The translations under genes and the position numbers were made by a program. A stretch of 64,000 nucleotides of DNA from the NCBI GenBank assembly GCA_944325595.1, contig CALVAQ010000006.1, positions 52,227 through 116,226 of the forward strand, in the 5' to 3' direction. Positions 54,499 to 63,249 of the stretch are shown piece after piece (positions within the stretch are counted from its first letter, which is position 1; every line of letters starts with the position of its first letter). The notes below the pieces were generated by a model, which saw nothing but the letters and a program-made list of their open reading frames with translations, was not told the origin of the DNA and made no database searches. The stretch comes from Candidatus Gastranaerophilales bacterium (GTDB lineage: Bacteria > Cyanobacteriota > Vampirovibrionia > Gastranaerophilales > Gastranaerophilaceae).

Positions 54499-54864
54499 AT
54501 GTCTTTAAGAAATGAACGTGTCAGAAAAACGCTTATGAAGGAAATTGCGGATATTGTACAAAAAGATATCCGTGATGCAAATATAAAAGGTATTGTATCT
54601 ATCACGGATATTGAACTTGCGCATGACAATTCTTTTGCAAAAGTTTATTTTTCTGTTTTTGCAGGTGATGAAGAAACAAAGCAGCATACTATAGATGCGC
54701 TTGAAAATAATGTTTCAAAAATCAGATATGAAGTAGGAAAAAGAATCAGACTGAGACTAACTCCGGAACTGCGTTTTATACCGGATGATTCTCTTGAAAG
54801 AGGTACAAGAGTTACAAGTTTGATAGACCAGCTCTCAAAAGATGAGCCAAAAGAGACAGAATAA
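54499..54864 (+). CDS. rbfA: Ribosome-binding factor A
   Basis: 121 residues from the ATG at 54499, with a GAGGAAC site before it. It binds the 30S subunit during maturation of 16S rRNA. RNERVRKTLMKEIADIVQK and VKVYFSVF-like FAKVYFSVFAG segments fit the KH-fold family. Located between infB and truB as in most bacteria; its 3' end overlaps the truB start by about 23 bases if the upstream truB ATG is used. Confidence 0.93.
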   Translation: MSLRNERVRKTLMKEIADIVQKDIRDANIKGIVSITDIELAHDNSFAKVYFSVFAGDEETKQHTIDALENNVSKIRYEVGKRIRLRLTPELRFIPDDSLERGTRVTSLIDQLSKDEPKETE

Positions 54865-55735
54865 GATGCTGTTTGGTTTTTTAAATATTTATAAACCTAA
54901 GGGCATTACGTCTCATGATGTTGTTGCAAAAATAAGACGTGCCGGAGGTATCAGACAAATCGGACACAGCGGAACTCTTGATCCGATGGCTGAAGGCGTT
55001 TTGCCTGTAGCTGTCGGCAAAGCTGCAAGATTGATTGAGTTTCTTGATGAAGGCAAAACATACATCGCACAAATGGAATTTGGAAAAGTTTCCGATACTT
55101 ATGATATTGAAGGTGCACTCAAGGAGTATTCTTCTAAAAAAGTTTTAAAAGAAGAAGTTTTAAATGGTTTGCGGCAATTTTCCGGAAAAATAGAGCAAAT
55201 TCCTCCCGCATATTCTGCCGTGCATTACAAAGGGAAGAGATTGTATGAACTGGCAAGACAGGGAATAGTCCCTGATGATATCCCCAAAAGAACAGTATTT
55301 GTAAACAAAATTGAACTTCTGGACTTCGAGTTTGAAAAACAAACAGCAAAAATTGAAATTGACTGTTCAAAAGGAACATATATCCGCTCAATTGTGCACG
55401 ATTTGGGTCTTGCGCTCGGGAGCGGAGCTGTTATGACAACTCTCATCCGGACAAGATGCGGAAAATTCAGATCTGCAGATGCTGTTCCTGTTGATGCTTT
55501 TGTTGACAAATCAGATGTGGAATCGAATTTGATAAATCCCGTTGATGTTTTATCATATAATTGTTACAACCTCTCAGAGTTTGAATTTCAAAAGGTTAAA
55601 CACGGACAGCCGTTAAAAACAAAACAGTTTGAAGAGGATGAATACATTTGTCTTGTATATCAGGACGAACTCTGTGCGGTTGCAAAAAAAGGTGGGAAGG
55701 ATATTTTAGTGACAAAGAAGGTGTTTGTTCCATGA
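54842..55735 (+). CDS. truB: tRNA pseudouridine(55) synthase
   Basis: 297 residues. It converts U55 of the tRNA T loop to pseudouridine. The catalytic Asp lies in GHSGTLDPMAEGVL, with KPKGITSHDVVAKIR at the start and GTYIRSIVHDLG later. Two starts are possible: ATG 54842 overlaps rbfA, and ATG 54866 (MLFGFLNIYKPKG) begins just after the rbfA stop. The choice is not clear-cut. It overlaps the next gene by 4 bases (ATGA). Confidence 0.95.
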   Translation: MSQKRQNKMLFGFLNIYKPKGITSHDVVAKIRRAGGIRQIGHSGTLDPMAEGVLPVAVGKAARLIEFLDEGKTYIAQMEFGKVSDTYDIEGALKEYSSKKVLKEEVLNGLRQFSGKIEQIPPAYSAVHYKGKRLYELARQGIVPDDIPKRTVFVNKIELLDFEFEKQTAKIEIDCSKGTYIRSIVHDLGLALGSGAVMTTLIRTRCGKFRSADAVPVDAFVDKSDVESNLINPVDVLSYNCYNLSEFEFQKVKHGQPLKTKQFEEDEYICLVYQDELCAVAKKGGKDILVTKKVFVP

Positions 55736-56607
55736 AAATAGCAACAAAATTTTTATTTTTAATAATTCTGGCATTTAGCTGTATGCCTGTCTTTGCAGAG
55801 GGAAATTATTGCGAAACATCAATGTGCCCCGCAGAAACGACTGTTTCCGGTCCGATTGCATCAACACTCAGCAAAATCAGCGGTATGAACTTTCTCGTTT
55901 CAAAGACACTGGAATCTCAAATAAAAAAACAGATGGATAAAGCGCTGAACGCCGATTTTAAAGTTGAACTCGAACCTTTCGGCGCTAAATCTATGCTCGA
56001 AGGTAAATTCAAAAGTTTCAGTGCACATTCTGACACTGCGTATTTTGAAGGATTTTATATTTCCAATGTAAATGCACAATCATTATGCGGATACAACCAT
56101 TTTGTATACAAAGACGGACAGGTCTATACAAATGAAAACTTTTTGATGTCATTCAGCATTGATGTCACATCAGCCGATTTGCAAAAAATGGTAAACACAC
56201 CCGAATATTTAAAAATGATGAATTCCCTGAATGTCAGTGTTGCAGGATTATCAGTTTTTAAAATATTCGACCCGAAAGCGGAAATAAAAGACAACAGGCT
56301 GGTCTTCTCCATGAAGGTTGTATCTCCTTTAACCCTCGGAGAGCCAAAAATGATTTCGACATCAATGGGGCTTGATTTACAAGACGGGAAACTTATATTT
56401 ACAGATGTTCAGACCTCCCCCAATCTTGCCAATGCAAATCTCAACGTCTTGCTGCCTTTGATAAATAAACTAAATCCGTTTGTGTTCAAGGCAAATATTA
56501 TGAACAATTCAAAAAGTATCATAAAACTAAAAGACATAAATTTTGTTGATAACAAAATTGTAATAAAAGGGCTGGTTATTGTGCCCAAAAACTATTATAA
56601 TAATTAA
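55732..56607 (+). CDS. Secreted LmeA/DUF2993-like lipid-binding protein
   Basis: 291 residues from the ATG at 55732, which overlaps the truB stop. Signal peptide MKIATKFLFLIILAFSCMPVFA, then a beta-rich domain of the type seen in DUF2993 proteins. It has SQIKKQMDKALNADFKVELE early, repeating amphipathic strands, and a closing VIKGLVIVP. DUF2993/LmeA proteins bind phospholipids in actinobacterial envelopes and are common in Cyanobacteria. The match is by pattern, so confidence is moderate. It is translationally coupled to truB. Confidence 0.7.
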   Translation: MKIATKFLFLIILAFSCMPVFAEGNYCETSMCPAETTVSGPIASTLSKISGMNFLVSKTLESQIKKQMDKALNADFKVELEPFGAKSMLEGKFKSFSAHSDTAYFEGFYISNVNAQSLCGYNHFVYKDGQVYTNENFLMSFSIDVTSADLQKMVNTPEYLKMMNSLNVSVAGLSVFKIFDPKAEIKDNRLVFSMKVVSPLTLGEPKMISTSMGLDLQDGKLIFTDVQTSPNLANANLNVLLPLINKLNPFVFKANIMNNSKSIIKLKDINFVDNKIVIKGLVIVPKNYYNN

Positions 56608-56634
56608 AAGATTATATTATTAAAGGAAACAGTT

Positions 56635-57249
56635 ATGGGTTTTTGGTCAAAATTGGTTATTCTGGCACTTGCGGCGCTGGCATTCTTTTATGTTAAAGTC
56701 AATTTCTTTGATACTCCGCATGCAAAGGTAGAGAAAAAACTTGTTGTTGAAGAACAGGTTGCAGAGCCTGTGCAAAAAACTACCGCTGCACAGGATAAGC
56801 CAAAATCGACAGAACCTCAAAAGCCAAAGACATATGTAACAGTTTATTTCCTCGGAATAGACAAAAATGAAGCCGGAATCTTTAAGAAGGTTAAAAGAGA
56901 GCTGCCGCAAGGTCAGACAAAACTTTCTTATGCACTTAATCAACTGGTTGCCGGACCTACACCATATGAGAAAAAACTTGGTGTATATTCCGAAATTCCC
57001 AAAAATGTAAAAATTCTGGGTGTTGTTGAAAGCTCCAGCAAGATAATTATTGACGTAAGTTCAAATATACAAACCGGCGGCGGTGCAGACAGCCTCTACA
57101 GCCGTATGAAACAACTCATCAAAACTGCGCTGGCAAATTCTCCAAAGAAACCGATTTATCTGTATATCAACGGTAAACAGGCAGAAGTTTTGGGCGGAGA
57201 AGGTATAATGATTTCGCAGCCGCTTAGTGAGAACTCTTTAGATGGATAA
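56635..57249 (+). CDS. GerMN-domain membrane-anchored protein
   Basis: 204 residues. One N-terminal membrane helix (about 5-22), a Lys/Pro/Glu linker, then a GerMN-type domain (about 65-190) with FLGIDKNEAGIFKKVKREL, NQLVAGPTPYEK and GVYSEIPKNVKILGV. GerMN domains occur in spore-germination and lipoprotein contexts, often with peptidoglycan enzymes. Its partner here is unknown. A TAAAGGAAA site precedes the ATG. It overlaps the following small gene by 8 bases. Confidence 0.82.
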   Translation: MGFWSKLVILALAALAFFYVKVNFFDTPHAKVEKKLVVEEQVAEPVQKTTAAQDKPKSTEPQKPKTYVTVYFLGIDKNEAGIFKKVKRELPQGQTKLSYALNQLVAGPTPYEKKLGVYSEIPKNVKILGVVESSSKIIIDVSSNIQTGGGADSLYSRMKQLIKTALANSPKKPIYLYINGKQAEVLGGEGIMISQPLSENSLDG

Positions 57250-57511
57250 AGATATTGATTATTATTTAAATCTTGATTGGACTCTTGTTGAAGGCACGGA
57301 TTTGGACTTCAACGGCAATCCGTATCATTACATAGAAATAAAAGAATTCCCGAGTTTTGCATACTGCGCAAAAACACGTGAGATTGCTCTTGCAAATTAC
57401 AAAAAACAATTACGTCTTATGCTGCAAATTATGCTCGAAGACGGAGAGAGAATACCGGAACCCGGCGAAGACGATGATGACGGAATTGATTGGGAAAGCA
57501 TATGCCCGTAA
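57242..57511 (+). CDS. HicB-like small protein
   Basis: 89 residues. The pattern YIEIKEFPSFAYCAKTREIALANYKK matches the HicB-type RNase H-like domain, and an acidic tail (GEDDDDGIDWESICP) follows. In toxin-antitoxin systems HicB pairs with HicA, but no HicA-like gene (short, with dsRBD-like fold) is adjacent. It may be a solitary HicB-family protein. It starts inside the last 8 bases of the GerMN gene. Confidence 0.6.
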   Translation: MDKDIDYYLNLDWTLVEGTDLDFNGNPYHYIEIKEFPSFAYCAKTREIALANYKKQLRLMLQIMLEDGERIPEPGEDDDDGIDWESICP

Positions 57512-57517
57512 AAAGAA

Positions 57518-57538
57518 AGCGCCGATTTATACGGCGCT
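57518..57538 (-). terminator. Intrinsic terminator of the sigma factor gene
   Basis: AGCGCCG and CGGCGCT pair around a 7-base loop. On the minus strand, TTTCTTTTT follows, 12 bases after the sigma factor stop. It can also slow transcription from the plus side. Confidence 0.65.
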
Positions 57539-57549
57539 GTGGTTTGGTT

Positions 57550-58461
57550 CTATTGTACATATGATGTGAGTAGATTGTTTGAGTAATTAAATTCTCTTAT
57601 CTTTCTCAAAGCTCTGCTTTCTGTTTGTCTTATACACTCTTTTGTCACACCGTAAATCTTTCCTATTTCTTCAAGTGTTTTTCTGCCCCATTCTCCAAGT
57701 CCGAATCTCAATTTCAAAACCGTCTGCTCTCTTTCTTTGAGAGTTGAAACGACATATTCTATATCTCTTTTGAGGTCTTCATATTCAGCATTTGCATATG
57801 CGCAAGCAGAAGGGTCCTCAAGAATATCTGAGAGTGTAACTTCACTTCCTGAATTGAGTTCATACTGAGAATCAAGCGAAATTGATTTGTTAAAAGCACT
57901 CAGGAATGTATCAATTTTGTCGGCGGAAATATTCATTTCCTTTGCTACATCTTCATTTTTGACCTGTGTATTGTATTTTTGTTCAAGTTCCGCTTTTACC
58001 TTTGAAAATTTAGATAGTGTTTCTTGTATATAAACAGGGACTTTTACACAGTGTGATTGCTCGGAAATTGCTTTGAACATAGCCTGTTTTATCCACCACG
58101 CAGCATAAGTAGAAAATCTGTATCCGAGTTTGTAGTTAAATTTTTCTACGGCAACCATAAGCCCGAGATTGCCCTCCTGAATCAAGTCAACCATAGGAAG
58201 ATGAGAAATGTGGATTGTCTTTTTGGCAATGTTTACAACAAGTTTCAGATTTGCCTGTACAAGTTTTTGTTTTGCTTTTTGAGCATCGGTCGCAGTACCC
58301 TCTTTGACTTGTCTTGCGAGCTCTTTTTCTTCTTCTGTGGTTAAAACTCTGATTTTTGAAATTTTTCTGATGTAATTGTTCAATGTGTCATCGCAGTATT
58401 GAGGCAGCACATTGTGTTCGGACGGCTTTGTTGATTTTGTTGAGACGTAATTTTTAGACAT
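57550..58461 (-). CDS. RNA polymerase sigma factor, sigma-70 family (group 2-like)
   Basis: 303 residues: region 1.2 (DDTLNNYIRKISKIRVLT), region 2 (NLKLVVNIAKKT, DLIQEGNLGLMVAVEKF and YKLGYRFSTYAAWWIKQ), region 3 and region 4 with ERGQTVLKLRFGL-like EREQTVLKLRFGLGE and the helix-turn-helix LEEIGKIYGVTKECIRQTESRALRKIR. Region 1.1 is absent, as in cyanobacterial group 2 factors. It should recognise primary-type promoters under stress. The divergent gap to tadA carries RpaB-box-like repeats. Confidence 0.9.
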   Translation of the reverse strand: MSKNYVSTKSTKPSEHNVLPQYCDDTLNNYIRKISKIRVLTTEEEKELARQVKEGTATDAQKAKQKLVQANLKLVVNIAKKTIHISHLPMVDLIQEGNLGLMVAVEKFNYKLGYRFSTYAAWWIKQAMFKAISEQSHCVKVPVYIQETLSKFSKVKAELEQKYNTQVKNEDVAKEMNISADKIDTFLSAFNKSISLDSQYELNSGSEVTLSDILEDPSACAYANAEYEDLKRDIEYVVSTLKEREQTVLKLRFGLGEWGRKTLEEIGKIYGVTKECIRQTESRALRKIREFNYSNNLLTSYVQ

Positions 58462-58645
58462 ACACTTACTCCTAATTTATATTAATAATATCCTAATTTT
58501 TAGATTTAAAATTTGCGCATAAAAACAGCACAGTATAGAACAATCTACCTGCTGTAATTGCGGCTGATAAAGGGAGACAGAGAAAAATATATCTTAATTG
58601 TATATCTTTAATATATCACCTAGTATATCAAAATTCAAGCTTTTT

Positions 58646-58663
58646 ATTACGAAATATTACAAA
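58646..58663 (+). promoter_or_regulatory. HLR1-like direct repeat (RpaB-box candidate), plus strand
   Basis: ATTACGAA (58646-58653) and ATTACAAA (58656-58663) are spaced exactly 10 bases apart, the layout of the cyanobacterial HLR1 box (two TTACA-core octamers with a 2-base gap). The first base of each octamer is A instead of G or T. Confidence 0.45.
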
Positions 58664-58684
58664 ATCGGTAAAAAAAAATGATTT

Positions 58685-58702
58685 TTTGTAATATTTTGTA
58701 AT
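58685..58702 (-). promoter_or_regulatory. HLR1-like direct repeat (RpaB-box candidate), minus strand
   Basis: On the minus strand, ATTACAAA-AT-ATTACAAA occupies 58702-58685, two perfect copies at 10-base spacing. It ends 14 bases before the tadA start and 224 bases upstream of the sigma factor start. With the plus-strand repeat it forms a large inverted repeat. Confidence 0.5.
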
Positions 58703-58716
58703 ATATTTAATTCAGT

Positions 58717-59148
58717 ATGAACACGGAATTTATGTCCAAAGCCTTTGAAATAGCTCAAAAATCCGGCAGCGATATACCTGTCGGAGCAGTTATTGTAAAA
58801 AATAACAAAATCCTTGCACAATTCCATAACGAAAAAGAAAAAAGAAACGATGCAACAGCACATGCAGAAATTCTTGCTATAAAAGAAGCTTCAAAAAACC
58901 TTGAAGAATGGCGGCTTTGCGGATGTGATATGTATGTTACACTCGAGCCCTGTCCTATGTGTGCCTGGGCAATTTTGCAATCCAGAATAGATAATTTATA
59001 TTTTGGCGCATATGACAATGTCTACGGCGCATTTTCCGTTTTACCTGAGCTTTGGACAATCGCAAATTCGAAGATTAATGTAAAAGGCGGTATAATGGAA
59101 AGTGAATGCAAAAAGCTGTTGGATGAGTATTTTGAGAAAATGAGATGA
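58717..59148 (+). CDS. tadA: tRNA-specific adenosine deaminase
   Basis: 143 residues. It deaminates A34 to inosine in tRNA-Arg(ACG). Zn ligands His49 (in THAEIL-like AHAEIL), Cys79 and Cys82 (PCPMC) and the proton-shuttle Glu51 are in place. The C-terminal part has YFGAYDNVYGAFSVL. It overlaps the next gene by 4 bases (ATGA). A related guanine deaminase is possible, but the motif context fits TadA. Confidence 0.9.
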   Translation: MNTEFMSKAFEIAQKSGSDIPVGAVIVKNNKILAQFHNEKEKRNDATAHAEILAIKEASKNLEEWRLCGCDMYVTLEPCPMCAWAILQSRIDNLYFGAYDNVYGAFSVLPELWTIANSKINVKGGIMESECKKLLDEYFEKMR

Positions 59149-59897
59149 ACACAAAGTTATATCTTGATGAATTGACAAAAACATATGAAACAAAGGATTT
59201 TATAAAAGACGATCCTGTTCAGTTTCCGCACAGATTCAACAAAAAAGAAGATGTTGAAATTGCCGCATTTCTGGCTTCAATTTTTGCATACGGAAAAAGA
59301 GAAGTTTTTGTCTCAAAATTGAATATACTGTTTGAAAAAATGAACAACAATCCTCTTGAGTTTGTATTGAATTTTGATGAAAACAATCATATTCTTGATG
59401 ATTTTGACTATCGTTTTTCTGTCGGCATTGATATTGTACAGATAGTTTTGATATTAAAACTCCTCTATACTTCGGGGGAATCACTGGAAGCACTCTTCAA
59501 ATACGAATGGAAACAGTCACACAATGTAAAAGAAATGCTCGTGTGCGCTGTAGATTATTTTTATTCACGAGTTACCCTGCCTGTTACAAAAGGTTTTTAC
59601 CACCTATTGCCGAACCCAGCCAAAAACAGTGCCTGCAAACGATTGAATATGTTTTTGAGATGGATGGTCAGAGACGGTGAAGTAGATTTGGGTATATGGA
59701 AATTTATGCCTAAATCAGAGCTGTTGATTCCGTTGGATGTGCATGTGGCAAAAATCTCTAGAAAACTCGGACTTTTGACCCGCAGTCAGAATGATTACAA
59801 AGCTTTGCTGGAGTTGATGGAAAATCTGAAAAAATTCGACAGCAAAGACCCTGTAAAATATGACTTTGCGATGTTCGGATACGGAGTGAATAATTAG
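59145..59897 (+). CDS. TIGR02757/DUF2400 family protein
   Basis: 250 residues of an uncharacterised conserved family, with the hallmark segments DPVQFPHRF, EIAAFLASIFAYGKRE, CKRLNMFLRWMVR and LLIPLDVHVAKISRKLGLLTR. The helix-hairpin-helix look of the C-terminal half resembles HhH-GPD DNA glycosylases, but no catalytic role is established. It is coupled to tadA by an ATGA overlap. It abuts the stop of the convergent gene with no gap. Confidence 0.85.
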   Translation: MNTKLYLDELTKTYETKDFIKDDPVQFPHRFNKKEDVEIAAFLASIFAYGKREVFVSKLNILFEKMNNNPLEFVLNFDENNHILDDFDYRFSVGIDIVQIVLILKLLYTSGESLEALFKYEWKQSHNVKEMLVCAVDYFYSRVTLPVTKGFYHLLPNPAKNSACKRLNMFLRWMVRDGEVDLGIWKFMPKSELLIPLDVHVAKISRKLGLLTRSQNDYKALLELMENLKKFDSKDPVKYDFAMFGYGVNN

Positions 59898-61073
59898 CTA
59901 CTCTTTTCCGTAGTCTCTTTGTCTTATTCCTCTGATTTTTTTGCCTTTATTCTTCTTTTTTTCAATTTCACGGTAGGCATTGTCAATGGATAATTTTGCA
60001 ACCTGTTTTCTTTGTACTCTGTCATAGAAAATAAGCCAGTGTTTCCTTTTTACGTTATCTACAGAAAACGAGATTCTTCCTGCAACTCTGTCGCCGGGTT
60101 TTATTTTTGAAAACAGTATTGTTGTATCGCCAAAAACTGACGGATAAAAAGATGCATTCAAATCGTTTTGCAGAGAAATATCAAACCCCGTAAAGTATTT
60201 GTCAGTAAGGTTTGTTATTACAATCGCTATAGTAATTGTATTGAGTTCGCCAAACGGGTCTTTTTCATAGTCAATGTTTGTAATTTTTACGTTTAAACCG
60301 TCGCAATTTATTTCTTCCTGTTTGAGCGCTTCATTTTTAAAAACGGGAAGATCGACACCTTTTATAATTTTTACTCTGATTTCATCACCGGGTGAAATCA
60401 AAACATCCTTACCTTTTTTGTATAAAGCCATACCCAGCCCTACGGCACCGCCTACTGCAGCACCACCGGCGAGAGTGTACCCCTGACTGACCACAGCAGC
60501 AGGCAGCCCGAACATATTGAGTGCTAAAAATCCGCCGACAACACCGCCCAATGCTGTGTATCCGGCACTTTTTGCAACAGTCTTGCCCGCTCCTGCCACA
60601 GGATTGAGTTTTGTACTCATTTTGCCTTCAATCGGAATTTCTCTCCCGTCAGGCGTAATCAAATAATCAAAGCTGACTTCTATCCAGCCGTCTCTGCCGA
60701 GTCTTTTTGAACCTTCTATTGCCTTTACACTTCCGTGAGCAATCGTTCCGGACGGAAGAATAACACCCTTTTCTCCCTCAACATCAGAAGAAATTTCCGC
60801 AAAGAATTCATCGCCCTCTTCCGTAAAGCCGGAGCTTAGAACCTGAGAGACTGTCATTTTTATTACATCTTTTGGCTCAAGCTGCTCTATTTCTCCAGTG
60901 AAAAGCTTCTGATTTTCCTTTTCAAGTTTATCCGTAAACTCTGCACGACCTTTGAAGGTTTCATCTGCAGAATTGTCTGCTGCCTGTGTCTGAGCAGAAG
61001 CCGACAGCGTTGACAAGCCTGTATTTACAAATATAAATGCTGTAAGCAAGATATATGACAAAATCTTTTTCAT
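59898..61073 (-). CDS. Secreted protein with central glycine zipper, hypothetical
   Basis: 391 residues: signal peptide (MKKILSYILLTAFIFVNTGL, cleavage probably after SAQA), a beta-rich first half with LPSGTIAHGSVKAIEGSKRLG, a glycine-zipper hydrophobic section near residues 165-215 (ALGGVVGGFLALNMFG and AAVGGAVGLGMALYKKG), a beta-sandwich-like half with PGDRVAGRISFSVDN, and a basic tail. I do not recognise a family. A barrel-like first part and the zipper suggest an envelope or membrane role. The basic tail could touch lipid heads or nucleic acid. Confidence 0.65.
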   Translation of the reverse strand: MKKILSYILLTAFIFVNTGLSTLSASAQTQAADNSADETFKGRAEFTDKLEKENQKLFTGEIEQLEPKDVIKMTVSQVLSSGFTEEGDEFFAEISSDVEGEKGVILPSGTIAHGSVKAIEGSKRLGRDGWIEVSFDYLITPDGREIPIEGKMSTKLNPVAGAGKTVAKSAGYTALGGVVGGFLALNMFGLPAAVVSQGYTLAGGAAVGGAVGLGMALYKKGKDVLISPGDEIRVKIIKGVDLPVFKNEALKQEEINCDGLNVKITNIDYEKDPFGELNTITIAIVITNLTDKYFTGFDISLQNDLNASFYPSVFGDTTILFSKIKPGDRVAGRISFSVDNVKRKHWLIFYDRVQRKQVAKLSIDNAYREIEKKKNKGKKIRGIRQRDYGKE

Positions 61074-61286
61074 AACAAAATTTTACTCTATATTGTTTTG
61101 AAAATCACGTGTGTAAAGATTTTTAATTGTAATTTTTAAAATGCATACACAGCATAATCGAATTTTCCAACACAAAAGTATTTTTAACGTTCAAAATGAT
61201 AGGTTCAATTATCATTGTCTTTATTTATGATAGAATAATACTAATAAAATTTAGAAATTTAGTAAAACAGTGTAAGGGAGTTTTCT

Positions 61287-62075
61287 ATGTCAGGCAACAA
61301 ATTATTTTCTGTTAAATACGACGGACCATACAAAATAATAAATATTTTAGGTTTAAAAATAAAGAAAAAAGATTTAATACAACAGCAAAATCTTATCATT
61401 GAACAGTTAAAACATATAGCCGAATTGATTGATATGCAAAGGGGGATTCCTTATTATTTTAAACAAGAAGCATTTAAAGAAAGTATCGAATACATCAAAA
61501 GTCACATGGATTTGTCAAAATTGATGTTTTTCCCTGACAGAATATGTAATTTATCATATGCCCTAAATAAAGTTACAATAGAGGGGTTGCATTTGGAATT
61601 TGGTGTATGGCGTGCTGAATCACTAAATCATATAGCAAAAAAGATTAAGCAAACTGTTTATGGATTTGATTCTTTTGAAGGCTTGCCTGACGATTGGACC
61701 GGAACATTAGCACAAAAAGGTGCATTTGATTTAAGAGGATGTGTTTTACCCTCTGTTTTAGGAAATGCTATTCTTGTCAAAGGGTGGTTCAAAGATACAT
61801 TACCTGATTTTTTACAAAATCACAAAGAAAATATCGCTTTTATGCACATAGATTGCGATATATATTCTTCAACCAGAGATGTTTTTGAACTTTGTGCTGA
61901 CAGAATAAAATCAGGAACAGTTATTGTTTTTGATGAATATTTCAATTATCATAACTGGCAGAACCATGAATATAAAGCTTTTCAGGAATTTGTACAAAAA
62001 TATAATGTAAAATATGAGTATATGTCTATTTCTGATGTACAAGTTACTGTAAAAATTATAAGTATAGATAATTAG
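61287..62075 (+). CDS. TylF/MycF-type O-methyltransferase, probably for surface glycans
   Basis: 262 residues. A SAM-dependent methyltransferase: glycine-poor motif I LEFGVWRAESLN, then VYGFDSFEGLPDDW, and the metal-site block MHIDCDIYSSTRDVFE, matching TylF-type sugar O-methyltransferases. The start has a PYKIINILGLKIKKK stretch, a short hydrophobic-basic motif I associate with LPS or capsule glycan enzymes. It has a GGGAG ribosome binding site. Base composition is more A/T-rich than its neighbours, which may point to transfer. No other glycan gene is adjacent. Confidence 0.75.
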   Translation: MSGNKLFSVKYDGPYKIINILGLKIKKKDLIQQQNLIIEQLKHIAELIDMQRGIPYYFKQEAFKESIEYIKSHMDLSKLMFFPDRICNLSYALNKVTIEGLHLEFGVWRAESLNHIAKKIKQTVYGFDSFEGLPDDWTGTLAQKGAFDLRGCVLPSVLGNAILVKGWFKDTLPDFLQNHKENIAFMHIDCDIYSSTRDVFELCADRIKSGTVIVFDEYFNYHNWQNHEYKAFQEFVQKYNVKYEYMSISDVQVTVKIISIDN

Positions 62076-62106
62076 TATTTTTAATTTTTTAGTATTTTTT
62101 AAAAAT

Positions 62107-62129
62107 AAGGCTCTGCGCTGCAGAGCCTT
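62107..62129 (+). terminator. Intrinsic terminator-like hairpin
   Basis: AAGGCTCTGC and GCAGAGCCTT pair perfectly around a 3-base loop, 32 bases after the methyltransferase stop. The following T-run is weak on both strands, so termination strength is uncertain. Confidence 0.6.
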
Positions 62130-62167
62130 AGCATGGTTTTATTTACGATTTAGGGAGTTGATGATGA

Positions 62168-62731
62168 TTATTTTTGTACAGGTTGTGTTTTAGGAGGCAG
62201 AGGTCTTTGTCCCGAACCAAATCCCGGATGATGACCTCTTCTGTGTTTTTTCATCTGAATGTGTCTGTCTCTTGCTTCTTTTTTGATTTGTTCAAACTCT
62301 GCTTTTTGTTCGGGGGTCAAGATAGCTTCAAACTCTTTTGTGTTTTCATTTCTGATTTCACGAGCCTGTTTTTTGAGTTCAAACATATCTTTTTTCAAAG
62401 CGGTGAGTTTTTTTGCTTTTTCTTCTTCAGAGAGATTGCTCTGTTTTACCGTTCTGATTTCTTCATGTTTTGCCTTCATTTTCTCGAAAACAGGTTTGAT
62501 TTTTTCGTGTCCTTTCATTCTGATTTCACGAGCCTGTTTTTTCTGGTCTTCAGTGAGTTTGAGTCTGTCATCGAGACTCTGACGTGTCATTTTGGGCGGT
62601 TTTTGTTTTTGGCATTTGCAGTTACATTCCGGCTTTTTGGGAGCATTTGTGTCAGTAACAGTATTTGCGTAGCTCATTGTGGAGGAAAGCATCAAAGCTG
62701 CAATCCCTGCGATAATCAAAGATTTTTTCAT
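62168..62731 (-). CDS. Spy/CpxP-family periplasmic protein
   Basis: 187 residues. Signal peptide MKKSLIIAGIAALMLSSTMSYA, then a long helical domain with two LTxxQ motifs (LTEDQKKQ near residue 59, LTPEQKAEF near residue 137). A Cys cluster (PECNCKCQKQ) follows the signal, and the tail is His-rich (KKHRRGHHPGFG). These residues could bind metal, as in CnrX/ZraP-like sensors; CpxP and Spy are chaperones or stress sensors. It follows the ECF sigma gene after 13 bases, with an AAAGGAT site. Confidence 0.82.
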   Translation of the reverse strand: MKKSLIIAGIAALMLSSTMSYANTVTDTNAPKKPECNCKCQKQKPPKMTRQSLDDRLKLTEDQKKQAREIRMKGHEKIKPVFEKMKAKHEEIRTVKQSNLSEEEKAKKLTALKKDMFELKKQAREIRNENTKEFEAILTPEQKAEFEQIKKEARDRHIQMKKHRRGHHPGFGSGQRPLPPKTQPVQK

Positions 62732-62744
62732 GTTTTTATCCTTT

Positions 62745-63242
62745 CTAAAGTAGATCTTTAAGCATTTCTGCCAGTTCTTTTTTTGCGTTGTACAGTCTTG
62801 ATTTTACTGTGCCTATAGGACATTTTATTTTTTGTGAAATTTCTTCGTACGATTTGTTTTCTATTTCATAAAGCATTATTACTTCTTTGAACTTAGGTTT
62901 TAGTTTGTTTATTGCATTAGTAATTGCTTTTTGTCTTTCTCTTTTGAGTATTTCTTCTTCAGGTGAGTCTTTTTTGCTTTTTACCAGAGAAATTACGGTT
63001 TCATCAGCTGTCGAATTGTCGGACAATTTTTTTTGTGAGGACTTGAGATAGTCTTTTGAAAGATTAGCACTGATAGTTCTAATCCAGGCAGCAAACATAC
63101 CTTTTTCTTCGTATTTTTCAGCATTTTTCCATACCTTGCAGTAGACCTCCTGTTCAAGGTCCTCATTGTGTTCATTTGTTATACGTTTTATGATATTTCT
63201 CACGGTTGAGCCATGAGTTGCGATTATTTCTTTTAAATCCAT
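62745..63242 (-). CDS. ECF-type RNA polymerase sigma factor
   Basis: 165 residues: sigma region 2 (EDLEQEVYCKVWKNAEKYEEKGMFAAWIRTISANLSKDYLK) and region 4 (LKPKFKEVIMLYEIENKSYEEISQKIKCPIGTVKSRLYNAKKEL), region 3 missing as in all ECF factors. It recruits RNA polymerase to envelope-stress promoters. The gene is the middle of a three-gene unit: anti-sigma (7 bases upstream), sigma and Spy-like (13 bases downstream). The anti-sigma gene being first is unusual but found in some classes. Confidence 0.9.
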   Translation of the reverse strand: MDLKEIIATHGSTVRNIIKRITNEHNEDLEQEVYCKVWKNAEKYEEKGMFAAWIRTISANLSKDYLKSSQKKLSDNSTADETVISLVKSKKDSPEEEILKRERQKAITNAINKLKPKFKEVIMLYEIENKSYEEISQKIKCPIGTVKSRLYNAKKELAEMLKDLL

Positions 63243-63249
63243 ACTTACC

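Noticed and set aside
57242..57511. HicAB toxin-antitoxin module
   Set aside because: A HicB-like gene is present, but no HicA-like frame lies on either side.
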